Shown piece after piece: positions 24,222 to 35,747 of a stretch of 64,000 nt of DNA; positions within the stretch are counted from its first letter, which is position 1; the number at the start of each line of letters is the position of its first letter. The translations under genes were made by a program, and so were the position numbers. Source of the stretch: Chalciporus piperatus (Eukaryota > Basidiomycota > Agaricomycetes > Boletales > Boletaceae); assembly GCA_038093975.1 (NCBI GenBank), contig JBBPTG010000099.1, positions 33,289 through 97,288 on the forward strand. Direction: 5' to 3'. The notes under the pieces were generated by a model. That model was not told where the DNA came from. It searched no databases and saw only the letters and a list, made by a program, of their open reading frames with translations.

Positions 24222-24692
24222 GGCGGAGGTTGGGAGTAGGATGTGATGGGTGGGAAAACTACGCTGGGATTGGGGCCCAGGTGGGGCGCTCAATGTGTAG
24301 GGGCGGATCCGCGTTTAAATCCTGCGTCACTCGACCAAGTTAGAAAGATTCTCAAGTTTTCTCGAGGTTATCGATTGACAAGGCAAGGATATCCTCGCCG
24401 CTGCAATTGTAAACCAGGCTTGGCACCAACTACCCTGTTAAATTGCGAGGGAATCTAGAGAGATGGGCAAGACCGCGAAGGATCGGTGCACGGCGTGACC
24501 CTCCGTCTGGGTCGGGGGTTCGATTCGAGTTATGTAGGGACAAATTCCGTTTCGAGCGAGAAGACGGACGAAACTGACTCTCGTTGAAACTAAGAACACC
24601 TACTATAGTAACATGCAGCCAGCGAAATGCTCCACACAAGAAGGGAGAAAAACAACAAGCAGCAAGCGAACGTAGTACGTAAAAAAGCTGGG
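24222..24692. other. intergenic region between MYND copies D and E
   Basis: 24330-24430 (reverse) matches the block upstream of copy A, including GGTTTACAATTGCAGCGGCG. A GGTTCGATTC stretch near 24516 resembles a tRNA B-box but no cloverleaf can be drawn around it. Confidence 0.6.
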
Positions 24693-25916
24693 TCAATAAT
24701 CATCATCCGCTGGTGGAAGTGGGTACGGATTCCACATCATGCGCCGATATTTTGGATCTTGAAGCCCCCACGATTCCCGAAAGAAAGCCATGTATGTTCC
24801 CTTGGATCGCGGCGTTGTGAAGCGCCAACGGATCTCCCCTGGGGCTCGCGAAAAAGGCCTGGTACACACTCTTTAGCTCTCGCTTCTCCGAATCACTCTT
24901 ACATTCGAAGAAACCATAATCCACCCCGACCGCAGGGTGCATACGAGCGAACGCATTAGCACTATCGTCATCGATGACCTGTTTGAGCCACCACACCGAT
25001 TTGTAGCATTCCGGGGGGTTGCCGATGATCTCTGGGAGATGGTAGTGGACGTCCACCGGCACTCCCTTTGAGTCGAAGAGGCTCAGCAGGCGACCCTGGC
25101 TGTATGCGCGGGAGAACTCCTGGAACGTGCACTTGTGGATCAACTTGCGGTAACGCTCACCCAGCCGCATTACTTCTACCCGGGTCTTGCATGTTACGAA
25201 GCTGAACGTGATGTAGAGGTCAGATTCTGGGAATGGGAGCGTCGCCCTGGATAGGACCAGCATGTAGAGGTGATGGCAGTCCCGTTCGTGCCGAGGTTTT
25301 TGTGCGATGGCAGCGTTGATCTGCTCGACCGAATCGCTTGCATTGCCGCCCGTGAATCTCCAACCTTCCACTGCCATGGCTTCGGCAAAGCTGCGCCCCG
25401 TTTCGGGAGAGGGCCTGCCTGTCACGTGCTCGTTCTGCAGGAACCCACCAAAAGGAGTCAAAGCCTGGAATATGCGGCTTTTATCTCGTAAACCAGGCCT
25501 TCGGAGAGTAGCCAACGATGGATGGTCTGGGGCTGAATCTTCATGTCCCTGATAAGACCTGTACAGATATTGAGGGAGCTCGCACGGACGAGAGGATCAA
25601 ACATACCAGTATATAAGCCGAGCAACTTGTTCTTGTCCTCAGGGGTGAATACCCGATAAAACCCATAATCCTGACAGGTCTGGGGGTGCAGAGGAAGCCG
25701 GTTCTCGTGGACGGCCAACCCAAGGTAGTCGGCAGTGTTGATGGGACGAGTAGGGTTGCAGGAGAAGATATGACGAGGACAGTCGTCCTTCTGGCATTCG
25801 TCTGAACAGTAGAAAACGTCTCAACAGCCAGTGCAACGCAGGAGGTTTGATTCGTTCTGACTGGCTGAGCGGCCGCATTTGTTGCATGTCTGAGGGGAAG
25901 TGGCAGTCGGAATCAT
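24693..25916 (-). pseudogene. MYND zinc-finger gene, copy E (nonsense and frameshifts)
   Basis: The frame opens at ATG 25916. The finger begins CNKC and CTGC, then meets an in-frame TGA (25821-25823) before DVFYC, and the W of W..H is Cys. The family intron (25559-25606) is present. Exon 2 shifts frame just after EIKAAYS (about 25470), loses about five residues and continues open as GGFLQNEHV. Near 24760 a 2-bp deficit, relative to the sibling copies, shifts the frame so that LQDPKYRRMMWNPYPLP is read in another frame, ending at the stop-equivalent 24693. At least three independent lesions make it non-functional. Confidence 0.85.
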
Positions 25917-26979
25917 GGCTTGTGAGTCCCAGTCAAAACGAGCAATCGGAGGGTAGCGGTAGATATCGGCTAGGCTCGGGTCTCAGTTTTTCTTCGCTGA
26001 TCTTGGGTATGTTGGGAGGTTTTCATATCGGGTGTTCTTGTTCTATATCCCCAGATCTTGCCCAACTGTTAGCAACTGCCCCGCTACGGGCAGAGACAGA
26101 TCTTCTCGTCTCAGTTGGACTGGTATTATCACAAAACAATGAATGTATTCAGCCACAGTGTCCGGGAATAATACTACAAGCTAGCAGTGTGAGTAGAGAA
26201 CAGGTAGTAACTAGCGAGAAGAAATGGGGCCCGGGGGAGGCGTAACGGTGATGAAAGTTTGAAGCAGGACAACCATGACCGGGAGAAGGGCGAAGCGATC
26301 GATGAGGGCCGTGTTGTAAACATGGCGGAGCCTGAGGTAGGCAAAATTGGACAATGGTACCGGTACCGAGCGAGCGAGGGCAAGGTGAAGCAAACGAGAG
26401 CAGGGTGAATCATACGAGTAGTGACGACCGAATAGAAATGGCGAGGGGCGTAATGATGATGGATTGACACACGACAGCCGGGAGAAGCGAGATACGATCG
26501 ACGACGGCGATGCGGTCAACGTGGCGGGAGCGGGAGCGGTAGCGAGCGAGCGAGGGCAAGGTGAAGCAAACGAGAGCAGTAGCAATGACCGAATAGAAAT
26601 GGCGAGGGGCGTAATGATGATGGATTGACACACGACAGCCGGGAGAAGCGAGATACGATCGACGACGGCGATGCGGTCAACGTGGCAGGAGTAGGCAAAA
26701 TCGGATGATGGTATAGGCAGCGAGCGACCCTCGAGAGCAGGGTGAGGCGAAAGCGACGACAGTGATGCAAGGATGACAACGAAGCTATAAATGTGGGGAG
26801 AAGAATGAAGAAAAACGATGCTAGCGGACCAGATTGCGAGTGAAAAAAGCGATACAAATGATTTGGGCAATGGTGATGGGGCGATACACGATGGCAATGA
26901 TTCCAATGCTGTGGTGAAAATGCTGAGACGTGCGGGGACGAGAAAATGGTGTGGAGAAGTTGCTGCTTGAATTTTTGGA
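25917..26979. repeat. intergenic region with imperfect tandem repeats (about 26230-26900)
   Basis: About 105 bp at 26426-26530 recur at 26587-26690 (161-bp offset). GCGAGCGAGGGCAAGGTGAA recurs near 26366 and 26543, and looser GCGATG/AGAAGCGA-type repeats fill the rest. Long ORFs on the minus strand here are products of the repetition and resemble no family. Confidence 0.7.
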
Positions 26980-29900
26980 TCAGCCACCCTGGCTAGGCTC
27001 GGCGCCGGCTTCATCTGCCTCGATAACTGCTTTACCTTTCCCCTGTAATACCCATGAACGAGTGAGTCTCACCCTTGGCAGCACTTTTTTGAGGCTCCCA
27101 CGGTCTTACAGACCCATTTCCCTCTACAGGGGAAATTGGTCTGTGAGACCGGACTACCCCACTCAGCTCTCCCCTATGGCCCTAAAATGGCATCCAGGTA
27201 CCTGACAGACCTCTTGGGGGCCTCTCGCGAGGCTTGCACGAGCCTCCACCAGCACAGCCACACCGCATTTTTTCAGTCCTGGCAGCTAGGTATTTTTTTG
27301 TCACTCGGGGCCTCTTGGGGGCTTCTCACGGGCCTCTCGCGAGCCTCGCACGAGCCTCCACCAGCACAGCCACACCGCATTTTTTTCAGTCCTGGCACTA
27401 TGTATAGCTAGGTATGTTTTTCTTCATTTCTTCATATGTTTTGTGCGATGCATCGATGCTTACATAATCGCTTAGATTGCTCGTTCTCGCGCGCCGCCGG
27501 CACCTCCAGAACGCGCACGACATGTCCATTTTGGGACACATAGTTTCAACATACCCTCCCCTCACTTTTCTGCTCAACCACTCGCTTCCCTGCCCTCAGG
27601 GATTGTTCTAATTTGTTACACTAGTGTTGTACAGTGCTAGTTAGCATTTCCGACCGCTTTAATCATTATATTAGACTGTATATAGGTAGATATCTACAAA
27701 TGTCAGAAAACACAAAAATGTGTTCGCATTTTTGATTGGCTGGGTACATATGTTACAAGACTCGATTCCTAAGTAGTAAATATGTATAGGAACAATATCC
27801 AAGCAGCTCAGATAGCAGGGATTTGTCCCTGTGATGTAGGAGTAGATTTCCCTCCTGCCCCTGAATAACAAAAAAGCGGTTCGCATTTTTGATCAGCCAG
27901 GTAGATATGGTTTTGGAAGTGATACATAGGTAACTCATACATGTATCTACAGGATAACAGAAGCTCAGACACCAGGGGACTTCCCCTGGGATGCAGGAAC
28001 AGATATGATGTACACCCCTATATACTCTGAAGCGGTCAATCCACTGATCTATACATCAGGGCAACTATCTAGGAACCTAGAATACATACATTACACTAGA
28101 TCCTCAAATTTGCGAGAGGCTAGCTTCAGGATTGAGTGCAGGAGAAGGCAAATGACACACAAGAAGCGTGAGAAACTGACCAGAAACTCAGGAGACTTGC
28201 AAAAACATACCAGGAACACAACAATGTGGAGCTCAGGGTGTGATAGGAAAAGAGGGACAATCAATGGGTATCATTAGAAACTATTCTAGCTACTGTTCCT
28301 GGCATTCTGTGCTATCAGGATGCTCAAAAAGCGAACATTGCATTCAAGTTCCCAAAAGTTCACTAGCTTGAGGCCTAAGTTAGTAGTGCTTTAATTGAGT
28401 TACTTCAGTGGGTTATAGGAGATTTACTGAGATACCACAGAATGCTAGGTGTATGCAGTAGGCACAGTAGCTAGAATCGTTCCTAATGATACCCATTGAC
28501 TGTCCCTCTTTTCCTATCACACCCTGAGCTCCACATTGTTGTGTTCCTGGTATGTTTTTGCAAGTCTCCTGAGTTTCTGGTCAGTTTCTCACGCTTCTTG
28601 TGTGTCATTTGCCTTCTCCTGCACTCAATCCTGAAGCTAGCCTCTCGCAAATTTGGGGATCTAGTGTAATGTATGTATTCTAGGTTCCTAGATAGTTGCC
28701 CTGATGTATAGATCAGTGGATTGACCGCTTCAGAGTATATAGGGGTGTACATCATATCTGTTCCTGCATCCCAGGGGAAGTCCCCTGGTGTCTGAGCTTC
28801 TGTTATCCTGTAGATACATGTATGAGTTACCTATGTATCACTTCCAAAACCATATCTACCTGGCTGATCAAAAATGCGAACCGCTTTTTTGTTATTCAGG
28901 GGCAGGAGGGAAATCTACTCCTACACCACAGGGACAGATCCCTGCTATCTGAGCTGCTAGGATATTGTTCCAATACATACCCACTACTTAGGAATCAAGT
29001 CTTATAACATATTTACCCAGCCAATCAAAAATGCGAACACATTTTTGGTTTTCTGACATTTGTAGATATCTACCTATATACAGTCTAAGATTACAAGTAA
29101 AGCGGTTGGAAATGCCAACTAACACTGTACAGTACTGGGATGATAAATTGGAACAATCCCTGAGGGCAGGGAAGCGAATGGTTGAGCAGAAAAGTGAGGG
29201 GAGGGTATGTTGAATCTATGTGTCCCAAAATGGACATGTTGTAGGCGTTCTGGAAGTGCCGGCGGCGCGCGAGAACGAGCAATCTAAGCGATTATGTAAG
29301 CATCGATGCATCGCACAAAACATATGAAGAAATGAAGAAAAACATACCTGGCTATACATAGTGCCAGGACTGAAAAAAATGCGGTGTGGCTGTGCTGGTG
29401 GAGGCTCATGCGAGGCTCGCGAGAGGCCCGCGGGAGGCCCCGAAGAGGCCCCGAGTGAAATTCCTGGCAAGAGCCTCCAAAGAGGGGGGGTCTAAGAGAC
29501 CCATTGTTCCCTACAAGGAAAATGGGTCCGTGAGACCTCTATTGGGGCCGAAAAGTGCTGCCTGAGGTGGTGAGTCTTGTCCTGCTTCGAGCTGCCAACA
29601 TACCTTTTTGGCACGGATTTCCTCCGCTTTCCAGAACTCCCTCTCTTGTTCGGATAAAGATCCCCAGTAATTCTCGAACTCGTCGTTCGTGACGAGCCGT
29701 CCTTTGCCTTTGGCCTCGTCATTTTTATATGCCCTCCCACAAAGGCTGCTGTAAGGAGTCTATCAGTACTGTTGCATACGATCACAGCTTTGGCTTGCTT
29801 ACCGAGCGGTGAAACTGTTTTTCGAGATTCGCAGCTGGGCATTGGGGTTTGCTACCCTTTTTCCAGTCTTTGCACTGGCCGAGGCCTCGAGGGTTGGGTC

Positions 29901-31529
29901 TATCTGAATGAGAGTGCTACTAGTAGCGCTCTCGCGGATAGCTTTTACTGGCATGGGAGCCTTCGGCATCCAATCGGCGCTTGTAGCTTCGGTCATAAGT
30001 ATTGTCATGTCATTAGCGAGAGTCTCAAAGCTTGATCCTCTCAGTGCCAGTGGACTCGGACTTGGAAGATAGGCGTCATCTTCAAGTCCGTCACCCAGGA
30101 CATTGCCAATCTGAGTGTATAAACATTAGTATAGCTCACCACACGAATAATACCTTACCTTCATGTTTGCATACATCGCCTTATCGGGGAGTGGTACGCG
30201 ACTCGGTTGTGGTTGGGGAACTGGGATTGGGGCCGACGCGGCGCGAGTGAGATTCTCCATTCCGACTCGGCTCTTCTTAGAACTGCCAGGGAGAGCAGTA
30301 GTTGGTAGTGGTCGTTTCAGGGTTGAATTTGGCTCTGGCGTCAACGAGGCACTCCGTGATACACTTGCTGCTTTGATCCGTGTGATCACCATGTCCTCGA
30401 TTTTGATGTTCGAGTCCTCAGGTACATCTTCATCGCGCGATTTCCCGCCCTCCCATTGAGGAAAAACTTTGATTGCGAACTGTGTCGCCTTCCAATCGTA
30501 CTCGCACAGGCGAAAGTGCTCATATGCGGATCGCATCCTACGGCAGAAGAACTCGTTGGCGAAAGAGTCCGCTTTGAGCCACGAGCGGGGGCAGTGTCCT
30601 GTTTCTTGGAGCGTCTTGAAAAATCCGCGTGCTCGTATACGCATATCAGCTACAACACTGGCCTCGGCAACGATACCCTCTGAATCAATCAGGTACGGGA
30701 ATGTGAGTTTTTCCTTTTTGTCAGTGAACTCGACAACACCCTGGTTCTGCTTCTTCACATTTTTCCAATCCCTTTCACGGAAAAAAAGCTTCTGAGGGTC
30801 GGCAAGATCCTTGGCATTAGCTAAAGGATGGTGATCCTCTTGCAGGCAGTAGGCGACGACATAATCAAATGGATTGGGAGCAGGAGCACTTGACGCGGCA
30901 ACGGCCGGAGTGACGGATTGAACGTTTTGGGAGGCAACTTCGTTTAGCTTCGAGAGAAGTTGGTCGTACATAGACCTAACATACAATATTAGATAACAGG
31001 ACAAGCGTTGAAGTGAAAACCACACTGAATCAGATCGCGCTCGTGCTTCATCTCAACCACGAGGGCTTGCAGATGAGCTATCTCCTCCTTGCTGGATTTG
31101 AGCTCCTCTATCAAGCTCATCAGGTCCTCTAGCTCAGATGTGTTGGAAACATCACTCCGTGAAGTCATGGAGTGACTATATGCGCGAGAATTCTGGCTGT
31201 TCTCGCTCGAGACACTCAGAAGACGGCTCCGTACACTTGACTGATCACTGCTGCATGTTGGTGGTGTGGGGAGGAAGCTCTGCACAAAATATTAGACATG
31301 ATTATAAGATATTGTCGGCTAGACTTACAGTGATGCTATGACCAAGATGTTGGTCGATGTTTTGAGTTTGATCTTGATTCTCGTGCAATGGCACATATAG
31401 ACTGGTTGGAGAAAAGCCTACTTGGGCATCTGGTGGAGTATCTCGTTCCAGGGTCATCAGAGGAAATGATAAGACTGGTAAGATTGGTGTTATGGGACTA
31501 ACACTGGCTTCAGTGAAATTGTAGCTCAT
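26980..31529 (-). CDS. unknown nuclear-type protein (595 aa) with a transposon in its last intron
   Basis: Six exons join exactly in frame: 31329-31529, 31026-31279, 30159-30975, 29803-30110, 29604-29748, 26980-27042. Total 595 residues. Residues about 90-145 form a coiled coil (LEDLMSLIEELKSSKEEIAHL). Next comes a conserved-looking region with DYVVAYCLQEDHHPLAN, LFFRERDW, FPYLIDSEGIV and RRMRSAYEHFRLCEYDW. After that is a Ser/Pro-rich linker, and near the end FENYWGSLSEQEREFWKA, which faintly recalls an HMG-box helix. I do not recognise the family; its mobile-element surroundings suggest it may be transposon-borne. The last intron (27043-29603) is 2561 nt only because of the inserted fold-back element. 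The start at 31529 lies 91 bp from the divergent gene at 31621. Confidence 0.75.
27070..29569. mobile_element. 2500-bp fold-back element with 8-bp target duplication
   Basis: The termini are inverted repeats: CACCCTTGGCAGCACTTTT at the left, CACCTCAGGCAGCACTTTT read inward from the right. The repeat target GTGAGTCT lies at 27062-27069 and again at 29570-29577. Nearly the whole element is a palindrome: left arm about 27070-28310, right arm about 28455-29569, spacer roughly 145 bp. The left arm is longer because of one extra tandem copy of a subterminal unit (CCTCCACCAGCACAGCCACA). No transposase is encoded. An 8-bp duplication fits hAT-like or KDZ-like mobilisation, but the family is not proven. 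It lies in the last intron of the 26980-31529 gene. Confidence 0.93.
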
Positions 31530-31620
31530 GGCGGTAGGAAGCGAGGCAGAACAAACATATGCAAACGTACTTTGCAAGTCGTACGACGTTGTCGACAATT
31601 CATTTAGATTAACCTTAGCC

Positions 31621-32251
31621 ATGGATCCCATCATCGACAACAACGAGAACGTCACTCTCGCTGACAATACCATCTTGATGGACATCGGAGACTTACACCC
31701 AGCCTGGAAAACGTATGCGGCTGATTTTCAAGTGGATAAACCCGGCCAGTTTGTTAGTTTGAAGGTTACGACACTGCTCCTATTGATAATTCTGAACATT
31801 TTCATTTTTCAGCGGCTCGTTGTACGCATCAAAGAAAAAGACCTCAAAGAAAGCCACAACCCTGATGCCGAAAACCAGATCACTGGCACCGAGAAAATCA
31901 CTGACCGCGACAACCGCGATGGGTATGAGATAGTATTTTCGGTCATCTGATCGTGTTTCTTATCTTGTCCATACTAGCATTGAGTCTACCAACAGCTCTA
32001 GAAAAGCTTCTTTGAAGCCTCGTTTCAAACCTGTCAAAGTTCTATCACGTATCAGTCTCTACAAGGCGCCTACACACTACGGGATCGTCTCGAAGTTGCG
32101 TGGCAAAAAATACAAACCGACTGCGAAGATCCTATCCCTTCCAGTTCTATCCTATAACACTCCTCCTGCGAACCAGGCATTCGAAGCTGCGATGGCTCAG
32201 TTCAACAGTACGAGTGACAGACCGGGCTTGTGTATGAACGAATCTGTATAA
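31621..32251 (+). CDS. hypothetical protein (171 aa), divergent to the 595-aa gene
   Basis: Three exons (31621-31752, 31813-31922, 31978-32251) join in frame to 171 residues. The N-terminal half is acidic (DNNENVTLADNTILMDIGD), the C-terminal half basic (KASLKPRFKPVKVL, LRGKKYKPTAKI). No family recognised. It starts 91 bp from the ATG of the 595-residue gene and ends 87 bp from the convergent gene fragment, so the three sit tightly packed and may belong to one mobile element. Confidence 0.55.
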
Positions 32252-32338
32252 ATACTGCTGCGGATCACACTGTCGAGTCCCCGAGTTGTGCACTTGTATT
32301 ATTATTCTCTAGCTGTACAATACGAGAACCATGTGTTT

Positions 32339-33000
32339 TTACAAATTCTGCTCTGCCTCGTCGCCCTGATCCTCTTCTTGAAAATCCCCTAGAAAAGGAA
32401 TACCTCCTCCTGGCCGTGGTACAAAATACATACGATCTTCGTCAAAGCGACGTTCTGGCACCATCGCAATGACGGCCTCGATTGACTTGATGGAAATTGC
32501 AACAACTCCGGGATCTCCAAGTGGCAGACACGAAATATATGTTTGAATTGACGAGCGTAAGAGGTCGGGATGAGGTAATGAATAGAGCGAGACGATGGCA
32601 ATACCCTCGGTCGAGAGACGATCATTCGTACTAAAGCGACACTCGAGGAAGTATCGTACTTCAGCGAACCGTCGCTGTCCATTCAAGATGATCTAGTGTT
32701 TACAATTTGTCAGCGAAGTTTTTTTTTTTTAAAAAAAAGACCATACCTGTACGTTTCGCGCTTTGCGGGCATTCTGGCGTGATCCCTCCTTCCAAGCGGA
32801 GCGGGCTATTTGTCCATTGGGTAATCGCAATCGGGCCCATCGAATAACACGTATTGCACCATCGGGAGTGAAGCATTGAAGGAGTGGCGAGTTAGGATGA
32901 TGATGTTCGACATAGTCTCGAAGAGCCCAGCCTTCGTGGACACTTGTCGGCCTCGAAGTTCGGTCACGATATGTGAGTAGAGCATAGGCATCAGCAACAC
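32339..33000 (-). pseudogene. C-terminal fragment of a transposon-type protein
   Basis: Two exon blocks (32747-33000 and 32339-32692, intron 32693-32746) give a C-terminal part with WARLRLPNGQIARSAWKEG, then ILNGQRRFAEVRYFLECRF, VSLYS and VVAISIKSIEAVIAMVP. This pattern recalls the C-terminal region of large agaricomycete transposon proteins of the Plavaka type, from memory only. The 5' part is missing because the satellite-bearing inverted-repeat element begins at 32989-33001. The junction reads TTTTTGCAG just before the coding sequence, so a 3' splice site may be supplied there. Confidence 0.6.
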
Positions 33001-33024
33001 TGCAAAAAGTCTGAAGTTACTGGA

Positions 33025-33560
33025 ATGACTGGATCAGTTAAACCAGTACACCAGTTGCTCAGTTGCCCAGTCATCCAGTCAGCCAGTCATTTCAGTAATC
33101 TCATTGGTTCATTAGCCCAGTCACTTCAGTAGTCTCAGTAGCTCAGTAGCCCAGTGTTCCAGTCATCCAGTTATCTCAGTAGCCTAGTAGCCCAGTGTCC
33201 CAGTCATGTAGTCATCTCAGCAGCCTAGTAGCCCAGTGCCCTAGCCATCCAGCAATCCAGTTGTCTCATTACTCCAGCCATCCAGTATTCCAGTATTCCA
33301 GTAATCTAGTCACTCAGTGGTCCAGTAATCCAGTAGTCTCAGTAGTCCAGTCATCCAGCCATTCAGTCATCCAGTCATTTCAGTAATCCAGTCACTCAGT
33401 GATCCAGTAATCTAGTCACTCCAGTCACTCCAGTCACACAAGTGACACCAGTAACCCAGTCACCAGTCACTCCCAGTCACCTCAGTAATCCAGCCACCCA
33501 GTAATCCAGTCACCCAGTCACCTCAGTAATCCAGTCACCCAGTCACCCAGTCACCCAGTC
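33025..33560. repeat. CCAGT-type satellite array (left arm)
   Basis: A dense array of short units around CCAGTCA/CCAGTAA/TCTCAGTAG, irregular in length. The complementary array lies at 34905-35720. Confidence 0.9.
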
Positions 33561-33754
33561 CCTATTACTAGTTCACTATATCTTATGATTAATTCACACC
33601 TTATGACAGTTCAGAAAATGCGAAATATATTATGTCTAACTATTACATGTATTGTGGTACAATAGGTACTAGTTAATGAAGTGCCATGCAGCACGAGCGG
33701 CTGTGTACGAGGTGAGTAGGTGTGTTGGTCAACAAATAAACACGAACCATTGAA

Positions 33755-34213
33755 GCCGGCAGGGCTGTTGAGCCCGCGCCGGCTTCGTTGCTTGAGCTCG
33801 AGGTGGTGAGAGGTGGTGGAGGTAGGGCAGCATGCAACACGAGCATGTATGTGAGTTAGTGGTGGTGGTAGTGAACTATGACTCACCTTCGTGAAGCCGG
33901 CGGGGCTGTTGAGCCCACGCCGGCCGCGTTTTCATCGTTTTCGTGGTGAGGGTGATGTGGTAGGTGGTAGCGGGCCAAAGAGTGCAAGCGGCTGTGGGCG
34001 AGGTGAGCGGATGACTTATCACTCACCTCGTGAAGCCGGCGGGGCTGTTGAGCCCACGCCGGCCGCGTTTTCGCGTTTTCGCGTTTTCGTCATTTTCGTG
34101 TCGGGGGTAGGGTGGTGGGTGGTGGCGGGCTGTTTGCGGGGTGAGCGGATGAGGTGGTGGGCGAGTTTTCGCTCACCTGGCGATGCCGGCGGAGCTTTTG
34201 AGCCCTCGCCGGC
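33755..34213. repeat. four copies of a GC-rich hairpin, about 140 bp apart
   Basis: A GCCGGCxGGGCTGTTGAGCCC core followed by CGCCGGC starts at 33755, 33896, 34035 and 34185. Each can fold on itself (GCCGGC/GCCGGC and GGGCT/AGCCC). Spacings are 141, 139 and 150 bp. The units also share a CTCACC leader. Confidence 0.85.
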
Positions 34214-34369
34214 TGTTTTGCTGTTGTTGAGGTGTGGTGTAGTGGTGAGAGAGAGTCGAAGAGGTGGCGCGGCAAATTCAACATGGTCACGTGACTTTCT
34301 CATGCCAGATTTTTGGATTTTTGTGAAGTCCGAGCATTAGGGAAATGAGACTACACTTCATTAGGATTT

Positions 34370-34840
34370 CCTACACTTTGACAGCTACCACACTTTTTGT
34401 ACACTTTAGTACGCTTTTTTGTACACTTTGGCTACACTCAATCACTACACACTTTCCCACACTCTAGACTACACTTTTACTACGCTTTTTTGTACACTTT
34501 AGCTACACTAATCCCAATACATTTTGCTACACTTTGAGTACACTTTTACTACGCTTTTTTGTACACTTTGGCTACACTCAATCACTACACACTTTCCCAC
34601 ACTCTTGACTACACTTTTACTACGCTTTTTTGTACACTTTGGCTACACTCAATCACTACACACTTTCCCACACTCTTGACTACACTTTTACTACGCCTTT
34701 TTGTACACTTTAGCTACACTCAATCTAGCTACACTTTCCCACACTTTTACTACACTTTTACTACACTTTTTTGTACACTACACTCAATCCTAATACCCTT
34801 TCCCACATTGTTAACTACACTTTTAGTACACATTTTTGTG
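34370..34840 (+). repeat. TACACTTT minisatellite, unit about 72 bp
   Basis: Repeats built from TTGTACACTTTGGCTACACT, ATCACTACACACTTTCCCAC and ACTACACTTTTACTACGC, at least four long units plus partial ones. Confidence 0.9.
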
Positions 34841-34904
34841 GACTTTAGCTATAATCCATCCTATGAATGATTATAAAATGTCACTAATTAGAATGACTCT
34901 ATTA

Positions 34905-35720
34905 GATGACTGAGTAGTACTGGAGTGATTGGGTGAGCTGAGGGCTGGGTAACTGGATAACTGGTATGACTGGTGTGACTGAAGTGATTGGTTTACTGGA
35001 CCACAGGGTGACTGAATTACTGGAGTGACTGGATTACTGAGGTGACTGGATTACTGGAGTGACTTGTGTGACTTGTGTGACTTGTGTGACTGGAGTGACT
35101 GGATTACTGGACCACTGAGTGACTAGATTACTGGAATACTGTAATACTGGATGGCTGGAGTAATGAGACAACTGGATTGCTGGATGACTAGGGCACTGGG
35201 CTACTAGGCTGCTGAGATGACTACATGACTGGGAAACTGAGCTACTAGGCTACTGAGATAACTGGATGACTGGAACACTGGGCTACTGAGCTACTGAGAC
35301 TACTGAAGTGACTGCATGATTGGATGACTGGGCTGCTGGGTTACTGGAACTACTGGATGACTGGATGACTGGGTTACTGGGTTACTGGAACTACTGGATG
35401 ACTGAATGACTGAATGACTGGGCTACTGAGACCACTGAAATGACTGGATGACTGGATGACTGAGCTACTGGGACTACTGAAATGACTGGATGACTGGATG
35501 ACTGGGCTGCTGGATGACTGAGACTACTGAGACTACTGGATGACTGAATGACTGAGCTACTGAAGCTACTGAATTGACTGGATGACTGGGCCACTAGGCC
35601 ACTGGGTTACTAAGACTACTGAAACTACTTGATGACTGGGTGACTAGGTTACTGAAACTACTGAAACTACTGAAATTACTGGTTACTGGGCCACTGGACT
35701 ACTGATTCAACTGATCCAGT
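34905..35720. repeat. ACTGG-type satellite array (right arm)
   Basis: Short irregular units around ACTGGATGACTGG and GGTTACTG. This is the reverse complement of the array at 33025-33560, forming the second arm of the inverted-repeat element. Confidence 0.9.
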
Positions 35721-35747
35721 CATTCCAGTAACTTCAGACTTTTTGCA

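Noticed and set aside
24463..24545. tRNA-like GGTTCGATTC box
   Set aside because: The stems of the T-arm and acceptor do not pair and no A-box lies at the right distance.
26211..27014. 267-codon minus-strand ORF
   Set aside because: Lies in imperfect tandem repeats, low complexity, no family. Only its 5' edge overlaps the real last exon of the 595-aa gene (26980-27042).
32719..32740. T-run followed by A-run as a terminator
   Set aside because: It lies inside a 54-nt intron with good borders and is better read as intron sequence.
33891..34340. 149-codon ORF in the GC-rich hairpin repeats
   Set aside because: Repeat-derived, Gly/Arg-rich, no start context or family.
33025..35720. CRISPR-like arrays
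   Set aside because: Units are short, irregular and without unique spacers, and the genome is eukaryotic.
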